From Herpetosiphon sp. (GTDB taxonomy: Bacteria > Chloroflexota > Anaerolineae > Anaerolineales > Villigracilaceae): DNA of 46,413 nucleotides. Positions within the stretch are counted from its first letter, which is position 1. Every line of letters begins with the position of its first letter. The stretch spans positions 1 through 46,413 of the forward strand of contig DYDH01000010.1 of NCBI GenBank assembly GCA_020717985.1. The letters are read 5' to 3'. The position numbers were made by a program, and so were the translations under genes. The notes beneath the pieces are model-generated. The model saw nothing but the letters and a program-made list of their open reading frames with translations, made no database searches and was not told the DNA's origin. Positions 17,094 to 26,744 of this stretch are shown here, piece by piece.

Positions 17094-18265
17094 TTAGTAA
17101 TCCATCCTTTCGTAAAATTATTTCGGGCGACTTCATACGCATTTTTTGTTTTAACAACAATTTTTTGTTGTTCGCTATCTACCCATTCCTTCGCATTCTT
17201 TCCCATTTTGTGCCGTAGATCGTCATCCGAGAGGATTCGAATAATTGCTTCAGCAAGCCGTGTTTCATCGGCAGGCGGCACTAATAATCCAGTTATTTCA
17301 TCTTGCACGTATTCTGGCAAAGCTCCTACAGTTGTTGAGACCACAGGCTTTCCGAAAACATACGCGGTTGTTAGCAGTCCACTTGTGGAGGCGGATATAT
17401 AAGGCAGGGCTACCAAGCTGGCTTTCTGGAAGTATTCTGCAAGTTCTGCGGCGGTTAAAAAACCATTGTGAATTTCAAATTTACTTTCATCCGTAATCAG
17501 CGCCAGGCAACGGTCTAAATCATCACCATGAGTTGCCAGCACGATTTTGGCATTAGGAATACGGCTGTTGATAATAGGTTGAGCTTTCACAAGAAACTCC
17601 AGCCCCTTTCGGGGTTGAGCTTTCCCAATAAATAGTACGCTTCCCGGTATTTCCTGATGCTGACAAATAGCCCATTTGGCAGCTGCAAATCTTGGCACCA
17701 AAGGGATGTGAACCACTTTTTGTGGGTTGACAGCATATAACCTGCAAACAAGGTCCACCTGCTTCGCACCATTGACAATCACAAGGTCCGAGCCGAGCGT
17801 AAGAATTTTGGCAATTGCCCACAACATGAAAACCGGAAGGTCTTCCCCCACATTTGGTTCAGGGATTATCAAGGTCGATGTAATGGGCAGCCGATGGATT
17901 ATGCATCCTAGAATCGCGATCCAAAATTCCCCGGGTCCCATGAGGATATGCACAACATCCAATCCATCTTTGGCAATTTCCCTGCTTAGTTTATAGATGG
18001 TAATTAAAGAGCGAGGGTCTCGGATGCGCGGAAAATTAGTAAGACGCACCTGGCAACTGCGGGGCACAAGCCCTAATTTGTACAATCGATCAATTAAAAT
18101 ATCAGGCTGCAAAGCGGCAGTCTCATTCCTTTCCGCGCCCCACATATATAGCGAAGTATGCTTTAGCGAAAGGTATAGGGTGACAGACATGCCCGCTTCA
18201 ATCAATGCGTTCGCAAGGTCAAGTCCATAATCAAGATCATCTGAAACTACCAGACCAACATGCAT
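17090..18265 (-). CDS. Family 4 glycosyltransferase
   Basis: This is a GT-B protein of 391 residues. The donor-domain hallmarks are SVLFIGKAQPRKGLEFLVKA, the ADP/UDP-sugar site region ASLVALPYISASTSGLLTTA and FGKPVVSTTVGALPEYV. The N-terminus MHVGLVVSDDLDYGLDLANA forms the first beta-alpha unit of the acceptor domain. GAGGT lies close upstream of the ATG. It overlaps the following oxidoreductase by 4 bp. The E-x7-E motif is replaced by a Ser/Thr-rich stretch, so its donor specificity may differ from the other three GT4 enzymes here. Confidence 0.85.
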   Translation of the reverse strand: MHVGLVVSDDLDYGLDLANALIEAGMSVTLYLSLKHTSLYMWGAERNETAALQPDILIDRLYKLGLVPRSCQVRLTNFPRIRDPRSLITIYKLSREIAKDGLDVVHILMGPGEFWIAILGCIIHRLPITSTLIIPEPNVGEDLPVFMLWAIAKILTLGSDLVIVNGAKQVDLVCRLYAVNPQKVVHIPLVPRFAAAKWAICQHQEIPGSVLFIGKAQPRKGLEFLVKAQPIINSRIPNAKIVLATHGDDLDRCLALITDESKFEIHNGFLTAAELAEYFQKASLVALPYISASTSGLLTTAYVFGKPVVSTTVGALPEYVQDEITGLLVPPADETRLAEAIIRILSDDDLRHKMGKNAKEWVDSEQQKIVVKTKNAYEVARNNFTKGWITK

Positions 18266-18301
18266 AGCACCTCAATCGAAAAACTAATTTCGCTGAAACC
18301 A

Positions 18302-19516
18302 TCAACCGGCTTGATGCAGGTTGCCTTCAATAGCCAGATCGGAGTTGTCGGCGAGAGCGGCTGCTTGCTCTTCCAACATTAATGCATCCAGAAAGAATTT
18401 AACCGCCCAGTTCGGATAAGAGTAGGGTGAATAATCTCCATTAATGGGATGCGACCCCTTAATTCCGCCTTTCACACCAGGTTCATTTGATGTAAAGTTT
18501 TGTAAGCTTTTTAGATAAGAATTGGCTTTCTTGGCTGCTTCAAAGTAGTCCTTATTCCCGCATGAGAGATACTGCTTCAGCCAAACGATGGACATCTGAG
18601 CGTTTCCAGTTAGGCACGACCAGCGGACAGTAGGATGCCAATCCTGATCGTATACGCCGTACAGAGCACCATTCTTCTGCTGTTTGGCCAGGAGCACATC
18701 CGCTGCCTTGGCCGCTGCGTGAATGTATTGCTGGTCTTGAAGAATCCTTCCGGCTTCCATCAGACCTTGCACCGTATAGGCTATAGTATGAAGTGAAGGA
18801 AATTCACCAACGGAGAATGCATTATTTTGAAACCACCCGTTTTCGAGTTGCTGATCTATTGCCCAGGTTAAGTTTTTCCTTGCTGCCACGAGCAGGTTGC
18901 CATCATCCCACTCTTGATAAACCTCAAGCAATGCCCAGGCCACTCTAGTATAGTAAACATGACCGATCCCGCCATAACTATGTTGGAGCCAACTCCCATT
19001 CGGTGACTGGATTGTTATCAGCCATTGAGCAGCCCTGATCGCGCTGTCAAGATATAGTTTTGATCGGGTTTCACGGAAAGCGCTAATCAGTCCAAAGATA
19101 ATCTGTCCTGTATCAAACACCAAAGGTGTTACAAGATCAGTCCGATTTGGAAATGAGCCATCACTCAACTGAATTGAAAGCAGCCAATCCGCCATCCGTA
19201 TTGCTCGTTCTCGCCAAATGCTTTGCTGTGCGAAACATGAGTAATTAAACAGAGTGGGGATAATATATCCGGTCGTTTCCGGATAACTAACGTCCCAGCC
19301 AGTTCTAACCGAATACAGAGCTGAAACACCGCCATCAGAGGTTGCGTCCTGGGCAGCAGCCATCCATTTAGCAGCAAACCTCAAATGCTGTTCGTTCGTT
19401 AACAAAGCGTGGTTGCGTCCAGCAAAGATGTCTGCAAAAAACGCCTTTCTGGTCCGTAAATATATCGTAAAACGGTTGAAGGATGGTGTTTGGGCAAATG
19501 AATCAAGAATCATCAT
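18302..19516 (-). CDS. Alpha/alpha-toroid protein with QW-like repeats
   Basis: I do not recognise a named enzyme. The 404 residues contain repeated units of the type Trp-Leu-x-x-x-Gln-x-x-x-Gly-Ser/Ala (LLSIQLSDGSFPN, LITIQSPNGSWLQ, LLAKQQKNGALYG), spaced 50-100 residues apart. This is the pattern of six-barrel alpha/alpha toroids such as terpene cyclases, prenyltransferase subunits and some glycoside hydrolases or lyases. There is no signal peptide or membrane segment. It sits between GT4 genes and overlaps the upstream one by 4 bp, so a role in glycan assembly or editing is likely. Catalytic residues are not evident by eye. Confidence 0.65.
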   Translation of the reverse strand: MMILDSFAQTPSFNRFTIYLRTRKAFFADIFAGRNHALLTNEQHLRFAAKWMAAAQDATSDGGVSALYSVRTGWDVSYPETTGYIIPTLFNYSCFAQQSIWRERAIRMADWLLSIQLSDGSFPNRTDLVTPLVFDTGQIIFGLISAFRETRSKLYLDSAIRAAQWLITIQSPNGSWLQHSYGGIGHVYYTRVAWALLEVYQEWDDGNLLVAARKNLTWAIDQQLENGWFQNNAFSVGEFPSLHTIAYTVQGLMEAGRILQDQQYIHAAAKAADVLLAKQQKNGALYGVYDQDWHPTVRWSCLTGNAQMSIVWLKQYLSCGNKDYFEAAKKANSYLKSLQNFTSNEPGVKGGIKGSHPINGDYSPYSYPNWAVKFFLDALMLEEQAAALADNSDLAIEGNLHQAG

Positions 19517-20718
19517 AAATTGGTTCCTCTGTCCTGTGCTTTCGCTGCTGCTTCAATTACATCAAGTAGGCTGGTGAATAACAAGTCCCAGTCGTAGCCC
19601 CTGGCATATTCGCTGGCATTCTCTCTATAATTCTTAAGAATAGTGTCATCACTTAGAATATCGAGTACAGCGCTGGCAAAAGCCTCGGGCGAATATGGTA
19701 CACATCTGCCACATTTACCCTCGCATATCAATTTTTCGGTCTCCCCAATTTCAGTTCCAATAACAGCCAGTCCTGCCGCCATGTATTCAACTACTTTCAG
19801 GGGAAAAGCATATTTCATCAAGTCGTTTTGTTTGAACAAAGCCACACCAATATCTGCTTCGGCCATGTATTGAGGCAGTTCTTCGTATCGTTTAGGACCT
19901 GGGAATACGACATTTTTACTTATTCCTAGCTGATCCACCAGAGTGCGCAGATATTGAGCATATGGCCCCTGGTCGTAGCTTATGATCAGATACCTCGCCT
20001 CTGGTATGCGCTCTACTACCCGCGCAAATCCTTTGATTGACACGTCTACACCAAAATCGTCAGCCAGTTTCCCCGAGTAAATCAATGTAGGTACGTGTGG
20101 TCCCTTTGTTTGAGCCGCTGCAAAGAGGGGGTAATTAACCCCGTTGGGAATAACCAATGTTCGAACTGCGCCCTGTCTTTTCCTCAAGTCTGCCAGCAAA
20201 CTGCCAACCGAGATAACAACATCAGCAAGTGAAACACAGACCTGCTCCCTGTATATTGTTAAGCGATTCCATAACCATGATCGGTTGAATCCTGGATAAA
20301 AATCCCAATCGTCATAAATGATAGATCCAACCACACCGCGCTTCTTAAGGAGCAGTGTCAGCAGAACATTATCGGGGTTCCCAAAGATGCAAACATCGTA
20401 CCGCTTTCCAAACAACGGGCATAAATGCAGATAAGCCCAAAAGGATTGTAGAAAGGCATCCAACCGGCCAGGCAGCCTCCGTATGTCCACTTCGATGCCA
20501 GTCTTCCTCTTTTGTATCACGACAGGATTGACAATGCTCTCGCAAAGTCCCGACTGAAATCTAGTCCAAGGGGTCGCAGACTCTCTACCTGTATAAAATG
20601 GCGTCATGGATATAACGTCCACTTGTATACCAAAGCGTTCAAGAAAAGCAATGAAATGATGAGCCCGGTGATTCGGGTGAATTGTGACATCCATGCCTGC
20701 AATAAACAGAATTTTCAT
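19513..20718 (-). CDS. Family 4 glycosyltransferase
   Basis: This is a GT-B enzyme of 401 residues with donor-site sequence ADIGVALFKQNDLMKYAFPLKVVEYMAAGLAVIGT, which contains the conserved Pro-Leu-Lys-x-x-Glu segment of GT4 proteins. LIYSGKLADDFGVDVSIKGF begins the C-terminal Rossmann domain. The start codon overlaps the stop of the upstream GT4 (TGATG) and the end overlaps the toroid gene by 4 bp, so translation of the three is coupled. It should add one sugar of the EPS unit. Donor and acceptor unknown. Confidence 0.88.
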   Translation of the reverse strand: MKILFIAGMDVTIHPNHRAHHFIAFLERFGIQVDVISMTPFYTGRESATPWTRFQSGLCESIVNPVVIQKRKTGIEVDIRRLPGRLDAFLQSFWAYLHLCPLFGKRYDVCIFGNPDNVLLTLLLKKRGVVGSIIYDDWDFYPGFNRSWLWNRLTIYREQVCVSLADVVISVGSLLADLRKRQGAVRTLVIPNGVNYPLFAAAQTKGPHVPTLIYSGKLADDFGVDVSIKGFARVVERIPEARYLIISYDQGPYAQYLRTLVDQLGISKNVVFPGPKRYEELPQYMAEADIGVALFKQNDLMKYAFPLKVVEYMAAGLAVIGTEIGETEKLICEGKCGRCVPYSPEAFASAVLDILSDDTILKNYRENASEYARGYDWDLLFTSLLDVIEAAAKAQDRGTNL

Positions 20719-22091
20719 CAGTCATATCCCATGGATGGAGTAACATTTGACAAGGTCTGCGCCAGCCTCTCAGAAAGCACTTTGCGATCGAATCCTTCAA
20801 TACCAATATTACTAACTTTTATTGGAGACCCCGAGGCGTAAGCGCGATATATTGTTATTACCGCCTGCTCTATGGCTGGCACATCATCTGGGGATACTGT
20901 TATGCCCAGACTCCTCTTCTCGATCAGTTCCTGCGCGGCCCCCGGGCAACTTAAGTAAAGAATCGGCGAGTCACCAACAGCCCAGTATTCATAGATTTTG
21001 CCAGGGATCAAGGTGGAAAAACCTTCATAATTGATCGCGAGGAGCAGATCGGCCGATTTAATCAAACGCAGAACCTCATCATGCGGCAGATGCCCGAGCC
21101 CTTTTACTACGTCAGATAGTCCCATTTCTTCAGCCAGCTTTCGATGTCCTTCAGGAAAATCCCCGGCGAATATCAGAGTCAATTTTTCTGCCAGTTCTGG
21201 TTGTTTTTGCAGGATATGCTGGATGGCTTGAAATAGCCCAATTGGACTGCGCCCCCAAGATTTTGAATCATTTAACGATCCCGCATGCAATATTGTAAAC
21301 TTGGGGTTGTGTCCAACCATAGTCGAATTCAGTTCGGTAAAATCGTCAAGGTCACATCCATTGGATATGAAAACGAATTTATCAGCTCGCTGTTTGGGAT
21401 AGCGGTTCTGGAAGGATCTCTGACTCCATTCCGTAACCAGGATCACCTTGTCAGCAGTCTTGACCGCCCAACATTCCAACCTGCGCTCGATCCAGCGCCT
21501 AATTGCAGGTTTGGAGTGATGCCAGGGTGTGTCAATCCAATCATCGCGAAAATCTAAAACAAGCGGCTTTCCAGTTAATCTTTTCAAGCATGCTCCAATC
21601 AAAACAACAGAATGAGGGGGGCATGTGGCAAAGATGACATCGATTCCTTCATTCTTAACAACCAGTTGCCCACATCGCAAAGCGAAGGGCAACCAGGCAA
21701 CCAACCGATCAGGCATATAGACATTTCGGATAACCCAACGACGTACACCTCCAAGTAGCTTGACAATCACTCTTGTTAAACTGTTTCGCTGGCTAAATTC
21801 CATTTCTTTTTCCAAAAACTTCAAGGATGGCTCACCCGCAGTTGTGCGATAAATTTTTACGCGTGGTTCGATTTCTGACAGCAGAGTTTCACTACCCATT
21901 TTGCGTGTATTCTCATAATCCTTTTGATCGTCAATGGTTAGTACAACAGGCAGCCAGCCCAAAGCCGGCAGGTACTTAATGAACTTGACCGCCCTAATCG
22001 AGTGACCCACAGGGAGGAAAGGCGGAAAAGCGCGGACAAGCATAAGCACTTTTTTTATTTTATTTTCTTTGGGCAGAAAAGCATTCGACAT
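20718..22091 (-). CDS. Family 4 glycosyltransferase
   Basis: This is a large GT-B glycosyltransferase of 457 residues with an N-terminal FPPFLPVGHSIRAVKFIKYL acceptor domain and a C-terminal donor domain. The sequence SADLLLAINYEGFSTLIPGKIYEYWAVGDSP contains the conserved Gly-Lys-x-x-Glu-Tyr site. GAGG lies 5 bp before the ATG. This style is common for WbuB/FnlA-locus transferases that use amino-sugar donors, which would fit the amino-sugar genes upstream in the locus. That link is only inference. Confidence 0.87.
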   Translation of the reverse strand: MSNAFLPKENKIKKVLMLVRAFPPFLPVGHSIRAVKFIKYLPALGWLPVVLTIDDQKDYENTRKMGSETLLSEIEPRVKIYRTTAGEPSLKFLEKEMEFSQRNSLTRVIVKLLGGVRRWVIRNVYMPDRLVAWLPFALRCGQLVVKNEGIDVIFATCPPHSVVLIGACLKRLTGKPLVLDFRDDWIDTPWHHSKPAIRRWIERRLECWAVKTADKVILVTEWSQRSFQNRYPKQRADKFVFISNGCDLDDFTELNSTMVGHNPKFTILHAGSLNDSKSWGRSPIGLFQAIQHILQKQPELAEKLTLIFAGDFPEGHRKLAEEMGLSDVVKGLGHLPHDEVLRLIKSADLLLAINYEGFSTLIPGKIYEYWAVGDSPILYLSCPGAAQELIEKRSLGITVSPDDVPAIEQAVITIYRAYASGSPIKVSNIGIEGFDRKVLSERLAQTLSNVTPSMGYD

Positions 22092-22133
22092 ATTTGCCTC
22101 GGATCATTTTATGTAAATCAGCAATTTAATGTG

Positions 22134-22994
22134 CTACCAATGATTGTTATCAACATACCCTAACCGAATAAGCTCCCGGCCGGCAATCATCTTAAATGTG
22201 ATCTTGCGTAACCAATTCCAACTTTTCCATCTACCAACCGGTTGAAAATCCTTTGGCTTTTCGACCGGCTCCCAATGAACCTGGTCCTTATCGCCCCGAT
22301 AAACAGAAGATCCCTCCAAACGAAGATTTTGAACCTGATTGATATCAAATGTATTAGCATCAATATTCAAAAAATTCAGCAAATCTTTCACAGTAGTCTC
22401 GGGATGTTCAATAAGACACTCAAATTTAATGAGTTTCCAGGAACCTTCGTTTACACCACAATCGCTGCCATGAATAAATTCCAAAACTTGTCTGGCGCCT
22501 TTCGCCCATGTAAATGCAGATCTTTCAAAAGCCAAAAATCTATTAGGCCAAGTTTTCACTGCCGACGTGATAACATCCCGTCCATCTCTGATCAAAATCA
22601 ACAGCTTTGCATTTGGAAACAGACGAAAGAAATTATCAATGTTGTATCCTCGAGGTGTTTTGCAAAGAAGCCGCCTGTTATCTTCAACATGCTTATAAAG
22701 AAAGGATAGAACTCCTTCCCCCAAATGATTTAATAAGTCTTTTGCATAATCACCTTGACCCTCAGCCTCTGGCCATCTATTGGATGTCTGGATTGTATAT
22801 TTCGTTAGCAGGTGAGAATAAATCAATACATGATCCTCCCAAATCAAGTTCGGGAGTTGGAAACCAGGGTGCAACAAAAGGATATTAGCAAGGTAATTCG
22901 TGCCAGATCTTGGTGCCGGGGATAAAATAAAAACCGGCGGGGGCGTCTGATGATGTGAAGTATTTTGCATGTTTTCATCCTTGTTGCTGGGCAT
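22134..22994 (-). CDS. PAPS-dependent sulfotransferase
   Basis: The enzyme transfers sulfate from PAPS to a hydroxyl or amine of an acceptor, here probably a sugar of the EPS. The 5'-phosphosulfate loop FILSPAPRSGTNYLANILL is near residues 22-40, and the 3'-phosphate site LLILIRDGRDVITSAVKTWPN is near residue 135. With 286 residues it matches single-domain carbohydrate sulfotransferases. The N-terminus is polar and lacks a membrane anchor, so sulfation should take place in the cytoplasm before flipping. A second sulfotransferase lies at 28.3-29.1 kb. No sulfate-activation genes are in the window. Confidence 0.88.
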   Translation of the reverse strand: MPSNKDENMQNTSHHQTPPPVFILSPAPRSGTNYLANILLLHPGFQLPNLIWEDHVLIYSHLLTKYTIQTSNRWPEAEGQGDYAKDLLNHLGEGVLSFLYKHVEDNRRLLCKTPRGYNIDNFFRLFPNAKLLILIRDGRDVITSAVKTWPNRFLAFERSAFTWAKGARQVLEFIHGSDCGVNEGSWKLIKFECLIEHPETTVKDLLNFLNIDANTFDINQVQNLRLEGSSVYRGDKDQVHWEPVEKPKDFQPVGRWKSWNWLRKITFKMIAGRELIRLGYVDNNHW

Positions 22995-23042
22995 TATTTA
23001 GTTGCTCCTCTTTGTGAAAAATCAATCTTTTGCCAGAGTGGC

Positions 23043-25151
23043 TTAAATGCAATTTCCTGTTTGCATAGATCTTTCGTTGATGAGTTCGAACTGCCAGTGG
23101 AATAACACTGCCTCACATTTCAATTCACCTTGCCACTGCGCATGCAATGCTTGATTGCTTTGTTTTATACCGTACTGGTATGAATACCAGGAGTCTTTCA
23201 ATTGACACTGAATCCCATTATCAGGCGTGTGTACAATCAAAAATGGACAGCCTTCCTTGAGTACGATAACTATGTGCTTTTCTTTGCATATCTGCAATTC
23301 CAGACCAGGAACAAAGTGGAAAAACCATTCCAACCTGTGTTCAGCCTGCCCGGTAAACTTATCGACCAACTCCCAAACACCTGGTTGTGGGTGCGCCAGC
23401 TTTCGGACGAAACCCACCTCCAAATAATTAAGCGCGCCTGTTACATGATCCCCAGACCAGTCTACACACTTTGCATCGGAAATCTGCCGCCAGTTGAAAT
23501 TAGGCTCCGGAATTGCCTGATCGCAACCATCAACCATCACAGTATTATGAGCCAATGAAAGGCGAAAGTAATCCCGCAGGGGGCCGTGATAAATAAATGT
23601 TCCTGAGTCTATAAGCAGCGGTTGACCCTTTATCCACAGGACAAAACTGAGAAGATCGCTATGCGCGTGGGCGCAATGCCCTTCCCCACCCAAACCAAAC
23701 GACCCGCACCGGAAGAAAGCGACGTCTGTGTCTGCCGTCCACGAATCGCGGATAATGTAATGACCTGCTTGTGGAAAGGCGCGTGATGCTTGAGCAGGTT
23801 CGCGAGGGTCAATTTGTTCCCAGCGCTGTAACCCATCAGCCCCCAAAAGCCAAAAGGCTTCCTCGTCAAAGCGGCCAGCTGCAAATTTCCAATCAGACCG
23901 ATCAAACAACACAGATCCCGCAGATAAAAGCGGACGAAAATCCCAAAAGTCTTTTTTTTGTCCCAAACCTAAGGCGCGCCCAAAATCGGAATCGCCCCAC
24001 ATTTGATTTGTTCCAACTGGTGTGGTGGAAAACAGCACATAGTCAAGCATTTGTTCAAGAGTTTTTTCCAGAATTGACTCGCGCTTCAAACCGCTCTGAC
24101 GGCTGTGTGCTACCACGATTAGCAGTAACTCGGCTATGAAACGGTGATACCCCGTAGCCTGCTCCTTGTTAACGCCATCGGGAAAAGTTTGTTCGCTTGC
24201 CTGTTGAATAAACAGGCGAAGTCCGGTTTCACGCCACTCTGCCGCAGCATTGAATTCAGGGAAAGCCATCCCAACCAGGATTAGTCCTGCCAATTCCGCC
24301 ATCATGTGATTGTTTGGGACGTCATTCCTTGACCTGATCGGTTGCAGGTGTTGCCGTAGGAAATCAGCCTGTTGCCATAAACTCTTAATGAATACTTTGC
24401 CCATCTTCCGCTGGAATTCAGGTGAGGTACGGAAAAATTGAAAAGCCGTAGTCCAGGCAAGGAGGCGAATCGACACCTCCAGAGGATAATACCAATTAAG
24501 TCCATGCCGCAGCGGATTGGTTTCGATCCAAATCTGGATTTGCTTAATAAAGGTATTCACATAACGCTGTTCACCGGTTAGCCAATAGGCAATCCCTAAA
24601 CTTATTAAATGCTGGTGACGGTTGAGTTCCCAAAAAAAAATGAGATCCACCGGGCGGGCAGAACCAACATATATGCTCATACGATTCCCATACAAAACTG
24701 GCCAGCGCCAGCCCGTTACAGGATCACATCCCCAATCAATTTCGTCTGGATAGTGAAAAACCTGGCCGAGCAGGGAAATCTCATTTTTGCAGGCCGCATC
24801 AGCAGTTGCAATCACATCTGAAATATATTGTGGATAGTAGCGATATAAAAGTTGGGCGGTTTCCTGGGATGACTGATGTGGCAATAAAAAAGATGAGGCA
24901 GGACGATCAGCCAGATGATCAAGAAGTTCGTCCATAGATTTCCAATCTCCGCTTGTTCGTGCCAACAAAGAAGAATCACTCATCTCGCGGCGAGACATCC
25001 AACCCCACCAAACTGACTGAAGCGACAGGGAAAGCCAATCTACGGTTCGCACCCAGACGCGTTGAAGCATGTCCAATGGGCCCAATTCTTTACTGCGTCG
25101 AAGAAAATGCCGGACAAATTTGATCAAACCATCCTCGTTACATTCCAACAT
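23043..25151 (-). CDS. Heparinase II/III family protein (polysaccharide lyase-like)
   Basis: The N-terminal two-thirds form an alpha/alpha-toroid domain. The C-terminal part has the heparinase II/III signature GGEGHCAHAHSDLLSF, followed by SGTFIYHGPLRDYFR and SLAHNTVMVDG, around residues 490-545. These include the His residues associated with lyase activity and metal binding. Length of 702 residues is usual. Such proteins are frequent in EPS loci and may trim or release the uronic-acid-containing polymer. No signal peptide is visible, which is odd for a lyase acting outside the cell. The neighbours are a sulfotransferase and Wzx. The start has no strong ribosome-binding site. Confidence 0.88.
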   Translation of the reverse strand: MLECNEDGLIKFVRHFLRRSKELGPLDMLQRVWVRTVDWLSLSLQSVWWGWMSRREMSDSSLLARTSGDWKSMDELLDHLADRPASSFLLPHQSSQETAQLLYRYYPQYISDVIATADAACKNEISLLGQVFHYPDEIDWGCDPVTGWRWPVLYGNRMSIYVGSARPVDLIFFWELNRHQHLISLGIAYWLTGEQRYVNTFIKQIQIWIETNPLRHGLNWYYPLEVSIRLLAWTTAFQFFRTSPEFQRKMGKVFIKSLWQQADFLRQHLQPIRSRNDVPNNHMMAELAGLILVGMAFPEFNAAAEWRETGLRLFIQQASEQTFPDGVNKEQATGYHRFIAELLLIVVAHSRQSGLKRESILEKTLEQMLDYVLFSTTPVGTNQMWGDSDFGRALGLGQKKDFWDFRPLLSAGSVLFDRSDWKFAAGRFDEEAFWLLGADGLQRWEQIDPREPAQASRAFPQAGHYIIRDSWTADTDVAFFRCGSFGLGGEGHCAHAHSDLLSFVLWIKGQPLLIDSGTFIYHGPLRDYFRLSLAHNTVMVDGCDQAIPEPNFNWRQISDAKCVDWSGDHVTGALNYLEVGFVRKLAHPQPGVWELVDKFTGQAEHRLEWFFHFVPGLELQICKEKHIVIVLKEGCPFLIVHTPDNGIQCQLKDSWYSYQYGIKQSNQALHAQWQGELKCEAVLFHWQFELINERSMQTGNCI

Positions 25152-25207
25152 GTGAAAGTCGTCAAGGTAAAAGATTTTTACATTGAAGTTTTGGCGTCCA
25201 AAGTTCT

Positions 25208-26692
25208 TTATGCTTTTTTGGCTGGGGCTTTATGCCACATTTGCAAAATATAATTCATTTCCTTTTCTTTAATTTCACCGAGTATCCAAAGCATAATAAA
25301 GTATGCGCACACTGCCGCAAGGACGCCAAGAAGAAGGTAAGCCGGAGCGCCAGTGCTGCGATTGCCCGACAATCCATAAACCCAATATGCAACCAATCCC
25401 ATCACAAAGGATGAAACAAGAACATTGCGCAGTGTACTAAAAGGGAAACGCCACGTCAGATGAGGCCGTGATGCTAGAGTGTGGAGAACAAGCAAAGTTG
25501 TGTAGCCAATTAATGTGGTAACCGCCGCTGCCGTGTATCCGAAATAGGGAACCAGGAGGATGGCCAATCCAATATGAACTGATGCGGCCAATACTTGATT
25601 GAGTCCGAGTCGGCGGGTTTGCTTCTTAATTGCCATACCCATATGGGCAATATTCGCCAACCCCCAAACAAAACTGGATAGCGCCACCAACCCAAAGATT
25701 TTGTACCCTTCGTAATACTCCGGGGATGTGAGCAGGGCTACGAAGGGAAAAGCCAGAACACTCAAGCCAACCGTAGCCGGCAAACAAACAACCAGATAAA
25801 CACGCGTAACCATTGCCAGATTTTCTTCTGTCGCAAACTGCCCCTTATGTTCCCAGGTATTCATTAATAATGGAGATACGCTAAGCAAAAACAATGTCAC
25901 CAAAAGTTCAATGCTCTTGGCTGAAATGTTATAAGACACAGTGTATAAACCCACATCCCTCTCGGAGCTAAAATAACTGATAATGAACAGGTCTGATAAA
26001 CGCAACCCCCACATGGCAACACTCCCCAGCGTTAATGGCCAGGCATACTCCATCATTTGAAGTGCATCGGGCAGTTTAAAATATCGTGGCTGAATGCCCG
26101 CCCCTTTTGTAGCAAAGAAAACCAGGCCGGGTATGATCAGAACAAGAGTTAACAAGGTGCCCAATAAAAGACCTTCGATTCGAAAGCCAAAACCAATTAC
26201 AAATAACAGCCCCATCCCAAGTCCCCCATAATTAAGAAGCAATTGAAAGGAAGTAAATACCCCGCTCCGCTCCTGGGCTCTGATCATCGCCATATAAATG
26301 GTGAAAACACTTTGGGCAACAAATATAAAAATAATAAGAGGCAGGAATTCAATCAATACGGACGGCAAAAACGCTTTAAAGAAAAACAAAACCAAGAAAC
26401 CCACTCCAGCGAGAAAAAATGTGATTACGCCCGCGGATATGGCTATGGTTGTATAAAAGATATTCAATGATGAATTGGCTTTATATGCCGGGTAGAAGCG
26501 AACGACGGCGCTGCCAAAACCTGACGCAGCAAGAGCAACAAGAAATGAAGAGATACTGAGAGCCAGCGCCCAGTTCCCATAATCAGCCGGGGGAAATAAC
26601 CTTGTCAGGATTGGAGTGGTGATAAATGCGGTGAGAGCAGGCAGGAGTTGTGCAAGCAAATACCTCGCCATATCTTTGATGAATTTCAACAT
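25208..26692 (-). CDS. wzx: Polysaccharide flippase (Wzx/MOP family)
   Basis: This is a hydrophobic protein of 494 residues with about 12-14 predicted membrane helices. It begins with ARYLLAQLLPALTAFITTPILTRLFPPADYG, which is the characteristic first-helix motif of PST/MOP-family flippases. It should translocate the undecaprenyl-linked repeat unit across the cytoplasmic membrane. AGGTG lies 5 bp before the ATG. It is immediately followed by the heparinase-like gene and preceded by the polymerase, as expected in a Wzx/Wzy system. Confidence 0.9.
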   Translation of the reverse strand: MLKFIKDMARYLLAQLLPALTAFITTPILTRLFPPADYGNWALALSISSFLVALAASGFGSAVVRFYPAYKANSSLNIFYTTIAISAGVITFFLAGVGFLVLFFFKAFLPSVLIEFLPLIIFIFVAQSVFTIYMAMIRAQERSGVFTSFQLLLNYGGLGMGLLFVIGFGFRIEGLLLGTLLTLVLIIPGLVFFATKGAGIQPRYFKLPDALQMMEYAWPLTLGSVAMWGLRLSDLFIISYFSSERDVGLYTVSYNISAKSIELLVTLFLLSVSPLLMNTWEHKGQFATEENLAMVTRVYLVVCLPATVGLSVLAFPFVALLTSPEYYEGYKIFGLVALSSFVWGLANIAHMGMAIKKQTRRLGLNQVLAASVHIGLAILLVPYFGYTAAAVTTLIGYTTLLVLHTLASRPHLTWRFPFSTLRNVLVSSFVMGLVAYWVYGLSGNRSTGAPAYLLLGVLAAVCAYFIMLWILGEIKEKEMNYILQMWHKAPAKKA

Positions 26693-26744
26693 TTATCACC
26701 TGCAAAAGTCATACAAATGGTGTTTTTCAAAAACCGTGTAATTG

